64,000 nucleotides of DNA from Limnothrix sp. FACHB-406 (GTDB lineage: Bacteria > Cyanobacteriota > Cyanobacteriia > CACIAM-69d): contig NZ_JACJSP010000015.1 of NCBI RefSeq assembly GCF_014698235.1, forward strand, positions 42,084-106,083, given 5' to 3'. Each line of letters begins with the position of its first letter. The stretch's first letter is position 1. The position numbers and the translations under genes were made by a program. The notes beneath the pieces were generated by a model that saw only the letters and a list, made by a program, of their open reading frames with translations, had not been told where the DNA came from and did no database searches. This document shows positions 18,701 through 27,386 of this stretch, piece after piece.

Positions 18701-18977
18701 GCAGTTGGGCAACGGTGTTGTAGGTACGAAAAAGGTTGGTGAGCTGTAAATGGGCCTGCTGGCTGCTCATTTGCAGCAGTTGCTTGGTGTTTTCGGTGGC
18801 AACGGTGCGATTGCTGCGGAGGGCTAAGTAGGCGATCGCCCCCACCACCAGCACCAATTGGATCACGAATGGCACAATGATCAGCCACCGCAGGGAGACC
18901 GCCCAACCGCCGCCCGCCGAAGGAGCGGTGGCCTGCGATCGAACCTGGGATGGCGACTCGGGGGCAGTTGGTCTCAA
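15702..18977 (-). CDS. Large membrane-bound hybrid sensor histidine kinase with degenerate receiver
   Basis: The 1091-residue protein contains, in order: a membrane helix (~30-55); an extracytoplasmic Cache-like sensor (~60-365); a second helix (~368-390); HAMP (~390-445); PAS (~455-580); a coiled coil; HisKA (~618-690) with phospho-acceptor His in ANVTHELRTPLHA; and HATPase (~735-850) with LTNLLDNAFKF, NTGEGI and RQGTGLGLAIG. The C-terminal receiver-like domain (~875-990) keeps the Asp in LLWVDLRLPDGEG but has LLPNSP where the conserved Lys-Pro should be, so it may not switch normally. No response regulator gene is adjacent. The start is a TTG at 18977 with GAGGAG upstream. Confidence 0.88.
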   Translation of the reverse strand: MRPTAPESPSQVRSQATAPSAGGGWAVSLRWLIIVPFVIQLVLVVGAIAYLALRSNRTVATENTKQLLQMSSQQAHLQLTNLFRTYNTVAQLQTNDFLTGQWPQEDWRAIEQYLWRRLREFPDLGQLVYSDPQGNLRGVSRLGGWRRFANGQSHNQSVWQWSVSDRGHPAGRPRLYWTSEPQSQAWFNAAVGVGQPTWSSLDQRQQNRNWQWSADWVMHYAWPLYDDRSGRLLGVFSANLNLMAVGQLLRSIPLPPQGQVFVFTDEGTVVATSSDQLPYRVEQRGELNQLHPLSLQSFPDRAIQSAGYYLLDRFGGFRYLPDRSSQLYQFHGKRYLLHLKRCNHPTTPDWWIAVLVPESAFLSDVQETAEIMLLLAGTALLLAMGIGWWTVQQVLRPLEQLNQATRAAARIQFQPVDSNTGVQEFDALAQTFNAMSATLRLSFSALQDSKSHLTQVLESLPMGVLVLSQDGSLQYVNSVAGGLLQLPIGLQPLGRTCETLHHRLFLAGSEAPFPIQQLPGILALEGKTVAPTRLDVQQTHGRRLPLEVLAVPLFDSEQAVTGAIVVLQDITDRKVTEELLVSYNQNLERQVSERTAALAVANHHLAAARDAAEQANRAKTVFLANVTHELRTPLHAILGFGQLLRSRVLGLISAPMDPALEHLDAIARNGSYLLQLIDDLLSIARVETDHLELEPIDFDLLALLNDLHEIFEMRSRSARLHFQMVVAGTIPHWVKGDGRRLRQILTNLLDNAFKFVGMPGQVTLSVDLGEGDLLVFEISNTGEGIHPEEMPDIFEPFVQARAGRRLRQGTGLGLAIGQRLALLMGGSLVAESRPGILTIFRLQVPLPRLDGLLAHPEPPVRKPLALLESAPPEPWIGRLLIVDPLRDRGQAYVNYLKQVGLESQCVHHGWDALRQWTSWQPRLLWVDLRLPDGEGLATVRRIRAIERKNLVHRPCAIVAIAPSPQDHHCLQELDCTLLPNSPPLCPLLLDLIRGLLAPQGPICPIAVPVAPHSVPDGQPSLNLRDRFAELPIEWRLALDLAARSADEDQVRTLLTELPPDYHDLCQAIEDLLENFQLEQIADLAQPPTFAP

Positions 18978-19119
18978 TCGTGCTCTCCTCTAAGGCCGAG
19001 GCGCAAGCAAGGGGGTAATCAGCATTTGAGGCCGAGGCCACCTTGGGTAAGGTCAACTTGGGTAAGTCCAAATTGGGGCCGAAATTGCAGCCAAGGCGAT
19101 TGATCGATCGCACCCAAAC

Positions 19120-20133
19120 TCAAGCATCGGGGCCTAAACATTCGCCGGGTTGCAGGTGCAGGCCGTTGGCAAAGTCCCAGCCAGCTTGCGGCCGTTTGCC
19201 CGCAGGCACCAATTGGCGCAACAGCAAGTAATCTTGCCCAGTGCGCACCACGGGCCCCCATCCCTTGAGAATGCCAACGATCGTTCCGGGTGGCCCCGCG
19301 ATCGCCTGCCACTGGGCCTGTAAATTCTCCCATTGGGCGGCGAGGGAACCAAAACTCTCGGGTAATTGAGACCAAAATGCTGCACCCAAAGGGGCCGTTT
19401 CCAATAGCTTCAGGCCGTTGCCGCGCAACTGGCTGTGGCCGTTGGGGATCATGGCCCGCACTTGGTTATGGATGGCCAAAGCCGAGTGCGACCAGTCGAT
19501 CGCCCATTCCTCTTTTTTGATTGGTGGGGCGTGGGTGGCTCCGGCCGGTTGGGCTTGAGGTTGCAGCGACCCATCGGCCAAACCGTGCAGGGTGGGGGGC
19601 AACAGATCCGCCGCGATCGCTGCCAACCGTTCCGCCAAGCTTTGGGCGTTGTCGAGGAGGTCGATCGGGGTGTCGCCCCGCAGCAACATCGGGCCCGTGT
19701 CCATCCCTTCATCCATCAGCATGGTGACAATGCCCGTGAGGCGATCGCCCGCTTGCAAGCACCGCTGAATCGGGGCCGCGCCGCGATAGGCCGGCAGGAT
19801 GGAGCCATGGCCATTGATGCAACCCAACCGGGGCATGGCCAACATTTCCGCCGACAGCAGTTGTCCATAGGCCACCACCACAAAGGCATCGGCTTGGGTG
19901 GCACGCAGGCGATCGAGGGTTTCGGGATCTTTTTTGACCCGATCGGGCTGCCAAACCGGGATGCCCGCCGCCAGGGCCAGTTGCTTCACCGGGGAAGGAA
20001 TCAGGTCGCTGCCCCGTCCCCGCCGTCGATCGGGTTGGGTCACCACGGCCAAGACTTCAAAATCTGGCTCATTGATCAGGCGCTGCAAACTGGGAACCGC
20101 AAAGGTGGGAGTACCGAAAAAGACAAGCCGCAT
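19120..20133 (-). CDS. fmt: Methionyl-tRNA formyltransferase
   Basis: The enzyme formylates Met on initiator tRNA with 10-formyl-tetrahydrofolate. The 337-residue protein starts MRLVFFGTPTFAVPSL. It has the folate/catalytic region CINGHGSILPAYRGAAPIQRC (Asn and His of the active site), then MDEGMDTGPML, and a C-terminal OB-like tRNA-binding domain (~215-330). The ATG at 20133 matches the family start; the ORF is open further upstream. The stop is TGA at 19120-19122. Confidence 0.95.
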   Translation of the reverse strand: MRLVFFGTPTFAVPSLQRLINEPDFEVLAVVTQPDRRRGRGSDLIPSPVKQLALAAGIPVWQPDRVKKDPETLDRLRATQADAFVVVAYGQLLSAEMLAMPRLGCINGHGSILPAYRGAAPIQRCLQAGDRLTGIVTMLMDEGMDTGPMLLRGDTPIDLLDNAQSLAERLAAIAADLLPPTLHGLADGSLQPQAQPAGATHAPPIKKEEWAIDWSHSALAIHNQVRAMIPNGHSQLRGNGLKLLETAPLGAAFWSQLPESFGSLAAQWENLQAQWQAIAGPPGTIVGILKGWGPVVRTGQDYLLLRQLVPAGKRPQAGWDFANGLHLQPGECLGPDA

Positions 20134-20227
20134 GGTGATAGGAAAAACAAAACGGTCGGAGGAGCGATCGATCCTGAACCCAACGCAAGCCAAACACCGT
20201 GACCAGCGGGCTGATCGGGGGTGTCGA

Positions 20228-21190
20228 TCAGGGGTTCATCAACGGTTCAATCACAATTTCAATTCGTCGATTGCGTTGCTGGCTGGCGGGATCCGGGTCA
20301 GGCGTGAGGGGCCGGCTGGCCCCGAAGCCGGCCGTAACCCAACGGTAGGGGCCCGTGAGCCGATCGGCCAGGTATTGACCCACGGCCTTGGCCCGGCGCA
20401 GGGTTAATTCTCGGTTGGCCACCGGATCCCCGATCGCGTCGCTGTGGCCGGCAATGCGCACGGTTGCGCCTGGGTAGTTTTGCAAGTCGGCGGCAATGGT
20501 ATCCAGAATGGCTCCGGCTGCCGGTTGCAGGTTGCTGTGATTGTCCTGAAACAACAAATCCGTCGGGAGAGCGATGGTGAGGCGGCCGGCGGTTTGGGTG
20601 GGGGTGGTTTGGGTCGGGACGCTCTGGGTAGGAGATGACGGGCTGCGGGGATTGGCTCCCGTGCTGTTCAGGGCTTGGGCGATCGCCTGCACCCGTTGCT
20701 CGATCGGCCCCGTGGGATTGCGATTGCCCAACTCCCCTTCAATGGCCGTGGCTTCCCCAATCAGGGCGTTCAGATCCGCTTCGAGGGCTTGCAGTTGGGT
20801 TTGCAGGGCCTTGCGTCGATCGGGGCTGAGGGGGGCAGTTGGAACCGGCGATGCACTCAGGGTTGGGCTGGGGCTGGGAATGGGGACTGTGGGTAAGGTG
20901 AGCGGGCCGGGCGATCGGGGCCAACGGGTTAACCATTGATCCAACTGGCGCAGGGCCAATTCCAACGGTGGGGTGCTGGTGATCGTTCCCGGAACCCAGC
21001 GAGCGGCAGCTACCCCGCCCAAAACCCCTGCAATCCCCAGTCCCAACAGCAGGGCCAGCCGCAACAGGGCGACAAGCCAACCCCAAGGGCCCGGCCGGCG
21101 CGATCGAGCCGGAGGACGACCGGGCCGGCGCGATCGGTTCCGATTGGGTTGGGGATCTGGGGTGGGCGGTAGTTCAAACGGCGATTGCAA
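20228..21190 (-). CDS. OmpA/MotB C-terminal domain protein with membrane anchor
   Basis: The ~320-residue protein has a basic Arg/Pro-rich N-terminus (1-35), one membrane helix (~38-62) and a Pro/Ser-rich linker. A short coiled coil follows (RRKALQTQLQALEADLNAL), and a peptidoglycan-binding OmpA-like domain lies at ~205-318 with LLFQDNHSNLQPAAG, VRIAGHSDAIGD, NRELTLRRAKAVGQYL and QRNRRIEIVIEP. It probably tethers the envelope to peptidoglycan. The only start after the upstream in-frame stop is TTG 21190, so the true N-terminus is uncertain. Confidence 0.82.
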   Translation of the reverse strand: MQSPFELPPTPDPQPNRNRSRRPGRPPARSRRPGPWGWLVALLRLALLLGLGIAGVLGGVAAARWVPGTITSTPPLELALRQLDQWLTRWPRSPGPLTLPTVPIPSPSPTLSASPVPTAPLSPDRRKALQTQLQALEADLNALIGEATAIEGELGNRNPTGPIEQRVQAIAQALNSTGANPRSPSSPTQSVPTQTTPTQTAGRLTIALPTDLLFQDNHSNLQPAAGAILDTIAADLQNYPGATVRIAGHSDAIGDPVANRELTLRRAKAVGQYLADRLTGPYRWVTAGFGASRPLTPDPDPASQQRNRRIEIVIEPLMNP

Positions 21191-21281
21191 AACTCAAAAC
21201 GTCCTATGGCTTGACCTTGAGGTTGACCGGGAGATGGACCAGACGGGACTGTTTCCATTCTAGGCTGGTTCTTTGCTGGGC

Positions 21282-22475
21282 CTAGCGCCCGAGCTTGTTT
21301 TCAATCCCTTCGCAGCCGCCGGGAATTGTGCCGCGTGTGCGTTCCCCGCCCCACATGCAGCAATAGACCCGATCGGCCTCGGAAAGATCAACCACGCCGC
21401 TCAAGTCGGCATTTTCAATCACGGCTCCGGTGCCTTCGCCGGTTTGGTAGTTGGCTTCGTCGTCCTCGCGCGATCGGGGCGTGGTGGTTTCCAAGTTGCC
21501 ATAAAACAGCCTGACTCCCTTCAAGTCGGCTCCCCGCAAATTGGCCTCAAATAGAATAGTGCGGCTGAGGTTGGCCCGGGTTAAGTTGCAACCGCTGAGG
21601 TCGGCTCGCACCAGGTTCGTTTCCCCCAGGTCAACCCACCGTAGATCCGTGCCCTGAAGGTCGGCCCCCGCCAACATCACGCCCAGGTCAATGACCCGCA
21701 CGCCCCGGGCCCGATCTTCTTCATAGCCGCCGGAACCGTCCAAGATGGGCCGACCCAGCAGGCGATCGCGCTTGAGGGGCGTAACCAGCTTGGCTTGGGA
21801 CAAAAAGCGCACAATTTTGGCCTTGCCCTCCGCATCCACACTGCCCAGGATGGCGGCGGTGCGGCCTTCCGCGATCGCCCGTTCTTGGGGCCAATCTTCC
21901 AAAAAACCCTGCTCATCCAAGGCCAAGTCGGATACGCCTTGGAAATAGGCATCGATGGTTTGCTGTTGGGTAATCCGGTTTTGCTGAATGGTTAAATCCC
22001 GCGAGAGCACGTATTGTTGCCAGGCCACATAGACCGCCAACACGGCGATCGCAATTTGGCCCAAGGCTCCCAGGGCTTCACTGATGGCTCCCACCGCATC
22101 CCAATTGATGCTGAGGCGGGTTCCCTGTTCCCCTTGCGATCGCTCCGTGCCCCACAACAGCAGCAACCCAAAGACCCCAATGATCGACCCCAAGGCCCCC
22201 GCGATCGGCACGCGCCAGGAGACGGGGATCAATTGAGTCCAGAGCTGGCTGCGAAACGGCGTGAGCAACCACAGACCCGTGCCCAAGGCTCCCAAGCCAC
22301 CCATTAACCCCAGCCAGAGATTGCCGGAAATTAGCCCCATGGCTAACAGGGCGATCGTGGTGGGAACAACCACCGTGGTCAGGGTGCGGGATAGGGGTGA
22401 GGCAATGCGATCGACCAGCATCGATCGACCACCCGGCCCGATTCCCCCCTCCGATTTTTCAACAGATAAGCTCAT
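21282..22475 (-). CDS. Pentapeptide-repeat membrane protein
   Basis: The 397-residue protein has four or so hydrophobic helices in residues ~28-165, then a helical stretch (YVAWQQYVLSRDLTIQQNRITQQQT). The pentapeptide block at ~270-330 reads ADLQGTDLRWVDLGETNLVRADLSGCNLTRANL and so on (A(D/N)LXX steps), with a second short block near 365. It ends with a Cys-containing tail (YCCMWGGERTRG). This layout is common in cyanobacteria; the function is unknown. The ATG at 22475 faces the divergent 77-residue ORF. Confidence 0.82.
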   Translation of the reverse strand: MSLSVEKSEGGIGPGGRSMLVDRIASPLSRTLTTVVVPTTIALLAMGLISGNLWLGLMGGLGALGTGLWLLTPFRSQLWTQLIPVSWRVPIAGALGSIIGVFGLLLLWGTERSQGEQGTRLSINWDAVGAISEALGALGQIAIAVLAVYVAWQQYVLSRDLTIQQNRITQQQTIDAYFQGVSDLALDEQGFLEDWPQERAIAEGRTAAILGSVDAEGKAKIVRFLSQAKLVTPLKRDRLLGRPILDGSGGYEEDRARGVRVIDLGVMLAGADLQGTDLRWVDLGETNLVRADLSGCNLTRANLSRTILFEANLRGADLKGVRLFYGNLETTTPRSREDDEANYQTGEGTGAVIENADLSGVVDLSEADRVYCCMWGGERTRGTIPGGCEGIENKLGR

Positions 22476-22519
22476 GCCACGGCTCCTTGCTCGACATCCT
22501 ACGCTATATCGATATATCG

Positions 22520-22547
22520 ATTGAAATGTAAGGATTGAAATGTAAGG
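22520..22547. repeat. 14-bp tandem duplication carrying a Shine-Dalgarno
   Basis: ATTGAAATGTAAGG occurs at 22520-22533 and again at 22534-22547. The copy nearest the ATG (22550) supplies the likely ribosome-binding TAAGG. Just upstream, at about 22504-22521, is an AT-rich palindromic stretch (TATATCGATATA). Confidence 0.9.
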
Positions 22548-22549
22548 TC

Positions 22550-22783
22550 ATGGCTGAAAAGCCTGAAAAGGCTGATCGGTATTGTTTCTACCCAACGCCT
22601 GAGCAAGAGTTACGGACGCAAGCTTGGGACGAGCGACAAGAGCGCATGGAATACGCTCAAACATTTTCCATGTTGGCTGAACTCTGCAATTTCCAAAATG
22701 CCAAGGGCCAATCATGGCCCCAAAACTTCTTTAAAACGGTAGCAATTGATTTTGACGCAGGCTACAGTTCCCTGAGAGACTAG
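22550..22783 (+). CDS. Small hypothetical protein
   Basis: The 77-residue predicted protein is charged and soluble: it begins MAEKPEKADRYCFYPTPEQ and has ERQERMEYAQTFSMLAELC in the middle. There is no membrane segment or recognised motif. The ATG is preceded by a duplicated TAAGG-containing unit. It lies between a divergent pentapeptide gene and the aminotransferase gene. It could be real or a gene remnant; I have no family support. Confidence 0.45.
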   Translation: MAEKPEKADRYCFYPTPEQELRTQAWDERQERMEYAQTFSMLAELCNFQNAKGQSWPQNFFKTVAIDFDAGYSSLRD

Positions 22784-22879
22784 ACCATTAACGCCAGCCA
22801 CGAGCTTGTAGCGCTGCCGACCGGCAACCTTGGCAACGCCTGATCTGGCAGTCATCCCTAATGTGAACTTCCGAGAAAC

Positions 22880-24043
22880 ATGAAACTAGCGGCGCGGGTC
22901 GGACAAGTCACCCCCTCCATCACGCTCGCCATCACTGCCAAGGCGAAGGCCATGAAGGCGAGCGGCCTGGATGTCTGTAGCTTCAGCGCCGGGGAGCCAG
23001 ACTTCCCCACTCCGGCCCATGTGGTGGCGGCAGCCCAAAAGGCTTTGGATGAAGGCAAAACTCGCTATGGCCCGGCGGCTGGGGAACCGGCCCTGCGCCA
23101 GGCGATCGCCCAGAAGCTGAACCGTGATAACCGATTGCCCTATGAACCGGAGCAGGTGATTGTCACCAACGGGGGCAAACATGCCCTCTACGGTTTGATG
23201 ATGGCGATGATTGAGGCGGGCGATGAGGTGATTATTCCCGCGCCCTACTGGCTCAGCTATCCGGAGATGGTGGTGCTGGCGGGGGGCAAGCCGGTGATTG
23301 TGCCCACCACCGAGGAGACGGGCTACAAGATTACGCCGGAACAGTTGCGATCGGTGATTACGCCGCGCACCAAGCTGCTGGTGATGAATTCGCCATCAAA
23401 CCCCACGGGCAAGGTTTACAGCCCCGACGAAATTCGGGCGATCGCCCAGGTGGTGATTGAAGCGGACATTGCGGTGGTGTCCGATGAAATTTACGAAAAA
23501 ATTCTCTACGACGGGGCCGAGCACCTGAGCATTGCGGCCGTGGAGGGCATGTTCGATCGCACCCTGGTTTGCAACGGGTTCGCCAAGGCCTATTCCATGA
23601 CCGGCTGGCGGGTGGGCTACCTGGCGGGGCCCCATGCCCTCATTAATGCCGTGGCCACCATTCAGGGCCATGCCACTTCCAATGTTTGTACCTTCGCCCA
23701 GTTTGGGGCAGTGGCGGCCCTGGAAGAGTCCCAAGACTGTGTGGCGGAAATGTTGGCGGCCTTCACGAAACGGCGATCGGTGATGTTGGAACGGATTCGG
23801 GCCTTGCCGGGGATCACCTGCTCAGAGCCGGAAGGTGCGTTTTATCTGTTCCCAAATATTGCGCAGTTGGGCCTCGGGTCGATCGAGTTTTGCCAGCGCC
23901 TCCTGGAGGAGTTCCAAGTGGCCACGATTCCCGGCTTGCCCTTTGGGTCAGATGCCAACTTCCGCCTGTCCTATGCCACGGATCTGGATACGATTTTGCG
24001 GGGCATGGATCGACTGGATAAGTTTGTGGCTTCTTTGCAGTAG
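22880..24043 (+). CDS. aspC: Aspartate (or aspartate/prephenate) aminotransferase, class I beta
   Basis: The 387-residue PLP enzyme interconverts aspartate and 2-oxoglutarate with oxaloacetate and glutamate; members of this subgroup may also use prephenate. Seen: [10 protein letters not shown] near the N-terminus, [17 protein letters not shown] (substrate carboxylate), [11 protein letters not shown], the PLP lysine K236 in [17 protein letters not shown], and the C-terminal arginine in NFRLSYA. Length and motifs are complete. The start is ATG 22880. Confidence 0.93.
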   Translation: MKLAARVGQVTPSITLAITAKAKAMKASGLDVCSFSAGEPDFPTPAHVVAAAQKALDEGKTRYGPAAGEPALRQAIAQKLNRDNRLPYEPEQVIVTNGGKHALYGLMMAMIEAGDEVIIPAPYWLSYPEMVVLAGGKPVIVPTTEETGYKITPEQLRSVITPRTKLLVMNSPSNPTGKVYSPDEIRAIAQVVIEADIAVVSDEIYEKILYDGAEHLSIAAVEGMFDRTLVCNGFAKAYSMTGWRVGYLAGPHALINAVATIQGHATSNVCTFAQFGAVAALEESQDCVAEMLAAFTKRRSVMLERIRALPGITCSEPEGAFYLFPNIAQLGLGSIEFCQRLLEEFQVATIPGLPFGSDANFRLSYATDLDTILRGMDRLDKFVASLQ

Positions 24044-24065
24044 GCGGCCATCAGCGTTCAATCAG

Positions 24066-24109
24066 GGCGCTGAATCCTCGGTCGTGGCTTGATTGGGGGA
24101 TTCAGCGCC
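24066..24109. other. 12-bp perfect inverted repeat downstream of the aminotransferase gene
   Basis: GGCGCTGAATCC (24066-24077) pairs with GGATTCAGCGCC (24098-24109) around a 20-base loop. It begins 23 bp after the aminotransferase stop. No T-run follows, so it is better described as a transcript-end or REP-like hairpin than as a classic intrinsic terminator. Confidence 0.75.
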
Positions 24110-24215
24110 AGGGTGAATCAACGGCTGAGTGTCTGGCTGTCTGGGCTGCTGGATGTTTGACGGTTGCTTGAGATGGGTTGATCGCGTGATTCACCGTTTC
24201 AGGATTAATCAACAG

Positions 24216-24251
24216 TTCAGTTTCCGAACACCATTCAGTTTCCGAACAGCT
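24216..24251. repeat. 18-bp tandem duplication abutting a start codon
   Basis: TTCAGTTTCCGAACACCA (24216-24233) is followed by TTCAGTTTCCGAACAGCT (24234-24251), and the ATG begins at the next base. No Shine-Dalgarno is visible in either unit. Confidence 0.9.
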
Positions 24252-24521
24252 ATGAACCGCACCACCAATCCTTTGCAAATTTGGCAGTTGGCGACCCCTA
24301 AAGACCGGCGGGAGTTTGCTATCGGACTGCTGCTGGCCCTATCGATGGGGATGGGTGTTGAGTTGAGTTCTCAGAACTTCTATATCGGTTTATTTGCCGG
24401 TTTCGTGATGTTGAGCTTGGCGCAACAGCAGTTGACGACGACGGTGCTGTTGCGGGAGCTGGGTAGGTTGCGGGAGCTGGTGGATCGATCGGGCGATCGG
24501 GCTGAGGATGGGCCCGCCTGA
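24252..24521 (+). CDS. Small membrane protein, hypothetical
   Basis: The 89-residue protein has a hydrophilic N-terminus (MNRTTNPLQIWQLATPKDRREF) and then about 45 residues of hydrophobic sequence that can form two helices (AIGLLLALSMGMGVEL, YIGLFAGFVMLSLA). A charged C-terminal helix follows (RELGRLRELVDRSGDRAED). I do not recognise it. The ATG at 24252 is directly preceded by an 18-bp tandem duplication. An open frame extends upstream to 24129 but has no feature of a coding start. Confidence 0.55.
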   Translation: MNRTTNPLQIWQLATPKDRREFAIGLLLALSMGMGVELSSQNFYIGLFAGFVMLSLAQQQLTTTVLLRELGRLRELVDRSGDRAEDGPA

Positions 24522-24580
24522 GATTTTGTAGATCCTGAACGGGCGATCGAACCCAGGATCGTGGATTCTGCGGATCGATC

Positions 24581-26296
24581 CTAAGGGCCAAACAGGTTCG
24601 AGAATGGATCTTCAAAAATGCCGGTTTCTGTCCCCAACAGGGCCGGCGGAATAGGCGGCAAGGTGCTGGGGATGGGGGGCGGGCCCACGGGCGTGGCAGC
24701 GGGCCCCGGCGCGGGCGCACCAACGACGGGACTGGGCGCGGGTGCAGGGGAAGCGGCGGCCTGGAGATTTTCCGGGAAGAAGGTCGATCGGGCGCGGCTG
24801 TTGCCCCCGGATTGCAGGAAGATTGCGCCGTCTTTCATGGAACCCACGCCATAGTTACCCCGGGAAATGAGGAAGGGGTTGGCCTGTTGATAAAACACAT
24901 TGCCAAAGGCTTGGAGCTGCTGATCGCGCATGGACCAAATCAGCCGATCGCTGCTGAGGTTGGCGCTGCGGAGGCGGGACACACCGCGCACATTGCCCAA
25001 CATTTCGGCATTTTGGTTTTTGAGATCCATGAATCCCCGATCGGCGTTTAACACCACCTGCTGTTGTCGTTCGTAGACCGTCACGGGGCGATCGGCCGTC
25101 AGGGACTGGGCTTGGAATTGCCAAATCAGGGAATCGCTGGCCACGTCTACCCCAGGATTGCCGGTGCTGACTTGGGCTTGGTTACGCAAAAAGGCAACGC
25201 GATCCTTCAAGCTCACATCTACCAAGTTGCCCACGGCCCGATCGGAAATGACACAGCGACCGCCCGCACAGTTAAACCGCTCGATGATGGTGCGGGTGTC
25301 GCTGCTGACCAGTTGCGGTTTCTGTTGCCACACCACCCGCTGGGATTGCACCCGCACGGCGGGATCCTGGCGCACCCCCACCACGTTGCCGATCGCCTGG
25401 GCCACTTGGTCTTTCATTTGCCAAATGATTCGATCGGCCCGCAGTTGCATCGGCGGGTTTTGGCCGGTGGCAACGGCCTTGCCCTCTGCCTGGGCCACTT
25501 GGTCTTTCATTTGCCACAACACCCGATCGGCCGTCAGCCGGTTGGCTCCCTTGTTCTGGACGGCGACCACATTCCCGATCGCCTCGCTGACTTGTTTTTT
25601 GCGTTGCCAAACCAGTCGATCGGTCGTCAGCTTCATCTCGGGCTTGCTGCCGGTGGCCACCACCTTCCCGATCGCCTGTAGCTCATCGGCCTTCATTTGC
25701 CAAATCAGCCGATCGCTGTCCAACTTCATCTGGCGATCTTTGGAGACCAGCTTCACCGCCTGCGCCATCTCCACCCGGCGATCGCGACTAAACGCCACCG
25801 CCTCCTGGGATTGGATCTTGGCTTGGGGATGATTCAGCGTTACTCCGCCCTTCATTTGCAGTTGGAACTTCGCGGGTTCCCAAGTGGCAGAACCGCCTTG
25901 GAATTCCATCTTTTCCCGCAAATCCTTGGCGCGCAAGTTGCCGGAAACCTTCAAAACTTGCCCGTTTTGTTCCACTTCCCCCTGTTTGGCCGTGATCTCA
26001 TAGACCACCTTGCCATCCTGGAACAGCTTACCCTTCACGTCTGACAATTTGGCCAGCTTGCGATCGCGAGAATAGCGTGCCTGGTTGGCCCGCACTTCCC
26101 ACAACACCTGCCCCTGCTTGTCCGCTCGGTTCAGGGTCAAGTTATCAAACACCAAGTCTCCTTGGAAATCCTCTGCGGCCTTCGTGTCGGCGGCAATTCG
26201 TTCCTCCCCTCGGTTGCGATTGCCACAGGCCGTGCTCAGGCCGGCAATCAGTGCAAGGGCGACCAGTCCCCGAATAGCGCGAGTTGGAAAGCTCAT
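24581..26296 (-). CDS. LptC-like lipoprotein with multiple OstA-type repeats
   Basis: From the ATG at 26296 the protein has 571 residues: a signal peptide with lipobox LSTAC (~residue 22), then an LptC-type start (DLVFDNLTLNRADKQGQVLWEVRANQARYS). Long beta-rich repeats of ~40-45 residues follow, each with a D(R/S)LIWQMKxxxxxAIGxVVAT-like pattern, and a Pro/Ala-rich tail ends it. LptC/LptA proteins carry LPS-type lipids across the periplasm; the repeated form suggests a long bridge built in one polypeptide (inference). It is much longer than enterobacterial LptC (~190). An in-frame extension to 26563 is open but lacks signal features. labA lies upstream on the same strand. Confidence 0.82.
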   Translation of the reverse strand: MSFPTRAIRGLVALALIAGLSTACGNRNRGEERIAADTKAAEDFQGDLVFDNLTLNRADKQGQVLWEVRANQARYSRDRKLAKLSDVKGKLFQDGKVVYEITAKQGEVEQNGQVLKVSGNLRAKDLREKMEFQGGSATWEPAKFQLQMKGGVTLNHPQAKIQSQEAVAFSRDRRVEMAQAVKLVSKDRQMKLDSDRLIWQMKADELQAIGKVVATGSKPEMKLTTDRLVWQRKKQVSEAIGNVVAVQNKGANRLTADRVLWQMKDQVAQAEGKAVATGQNPPMQLRADRIIWQMKDQVAQAIGNVVGVRQDPAVRVQSQRVVWQQKPQLVSSDTRTIIERFNCAGGRCVISDRAVGNLVDVSLKDRVAFLRNQAQVSTGNPGVDVASDSLIWQFQAQSLTADRPVTVYERQQQVVLNADRGFMDLKNQNAEMLGNVRGVSRLRSANLSSDRLIWSMRDQQLQAFGNVFYQQANPFLISRGNYGVGSMKDGAIFLQSGGNSRARSTFFPENLQAAASPAPAPSPVVGAPAPGPAATPVGPPPIPSTLPPIPPALLGTETGIFEDPFSNLFGP

Positions 26297-26575
26297 AGGT
26301 GCAGCAGCGGTTGATCCTGAGTCTGATCTTGGGTTGGCCCCTAGGTTGGATTCTGGGTTGGATCCGGCTGAATTCGTTGGGGTTGAATTCGGCTCGATCG
26401 TGGCCGAGGGGGCTAACCCATGGGCGATCGCTGGGGATCGAAAAACCGCGATCGTCAACCGCAATTCTAAAGGCGAACGGGCAGGGACGGGATTGCCAAG
26501 GTCAGTTTCTTGCGGGGCTGGGCCCCAGCGGGCTGCCATGCGTATCGCAACTGAGGGTTGCAATGGGGCGCAAGC

Positions 26576-27181
26576 TTAGCTCTCTCTCTCTAAACGCTCT
26601 TCATCCGCATGGGGTAAGGGATGGTAGGTGTAGCCTTGGCGGGGGCTTTTTTTGATGTCGTCCTTGATGGCATCCAAATCAATATAGCGATCGGCCACGT
26701 TGATTAAATTGTCGCTGGTCATCGATCGCAAGCTGACCACTTCCACCCGGGCCCCGCGATAGCTAACCGCATCCACCGCATAGGCTAAATCCCCATCGCC
26801 ACTGACCAAAATGGCCGTGTCATAGGAACCCACCAGCGCCATCATGTCCACGGCGATTTCCACATCGAGGTTGGCCTTTTTGGATCCATCGGGGAGTTGC
26901 ACCAAGTCCTTGGCCACCACTCGATAACCATTGCGCCGCATCCACAACAAAAAGCCCTGTTGCTTTTCATTGGTGCGATCGACCCCGGTGTAAAAGAACG
27001 ATCGCAACAGCCGCGATCCGGCAGTCAGGCGGCAAAGCAGTTTGGTGTAGTCGATTTCAATGCCCAATTGCAGCGCCGCATAGAACAAATTCGAGCCATC
27101 AATAAAGATGGCCACCCGCCCTCGATTTTCCAGAACTTGCTCTGGCGTAAAGATCGGATCTCGCTCCATGTTGCTATTCAT
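26576..27181 (-). CDS. labA: NYN domain protein, LabA/DUF88 family
   Basis: The 201-residue protein has a PIN-like NYN fold with the acidic positions in VAIFIDGSNLFYA, KANLDVEIAVDMM and ILVSGDGDLAYAV, then VEVVSLRSMTSDNLINVADRYIDLD. In Synechococcus elongatus LabA influences circadian output, and the NYN fold suggests RNA cleavage, though activity is not shown here. The gene probably starts at ATG 27181 or at MERDP four codons later. It precedes the LptC-like gene on the same strand. Confidence 0.85.
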   Translation of the reverse strand: MNSNMERDPIFTPEQVLENRGRVAIFIDGSNLFYAALQLGIEIDYTKLLCRLTAGSRLLRSFFYTGVDRTNEKQQGFLLWMRRNGYRVVAKDLVQLPDGSKKANLDVEIAVDMMALVGSYDTAILVSGDGDLAYAVDAVSYRGARVEVVSLRSMTSDNLINVADRYIDLDAIKDDIKKSPRQGYTYHPLPHADEERLERES

Positions 27182-27386
27182 GATTGTTATGCCTCGTCGT
27201 TTAAAGAAGGAGATGGAACCCGCTCGATCGCCAGCCCATCGAAAAAGGTTTCAAAGGTTCTTAAAGAGCAAAAAGAAAGAAAAAGATCATCAAAAGCTCG
27301 GGACTTTTCAGGAGAGTTCTAGCAACTCCCTTCACGATAACCCGATCGCTCCGGTGGTCAATTCCAGTGCAATCGGTGCTCGCAAG

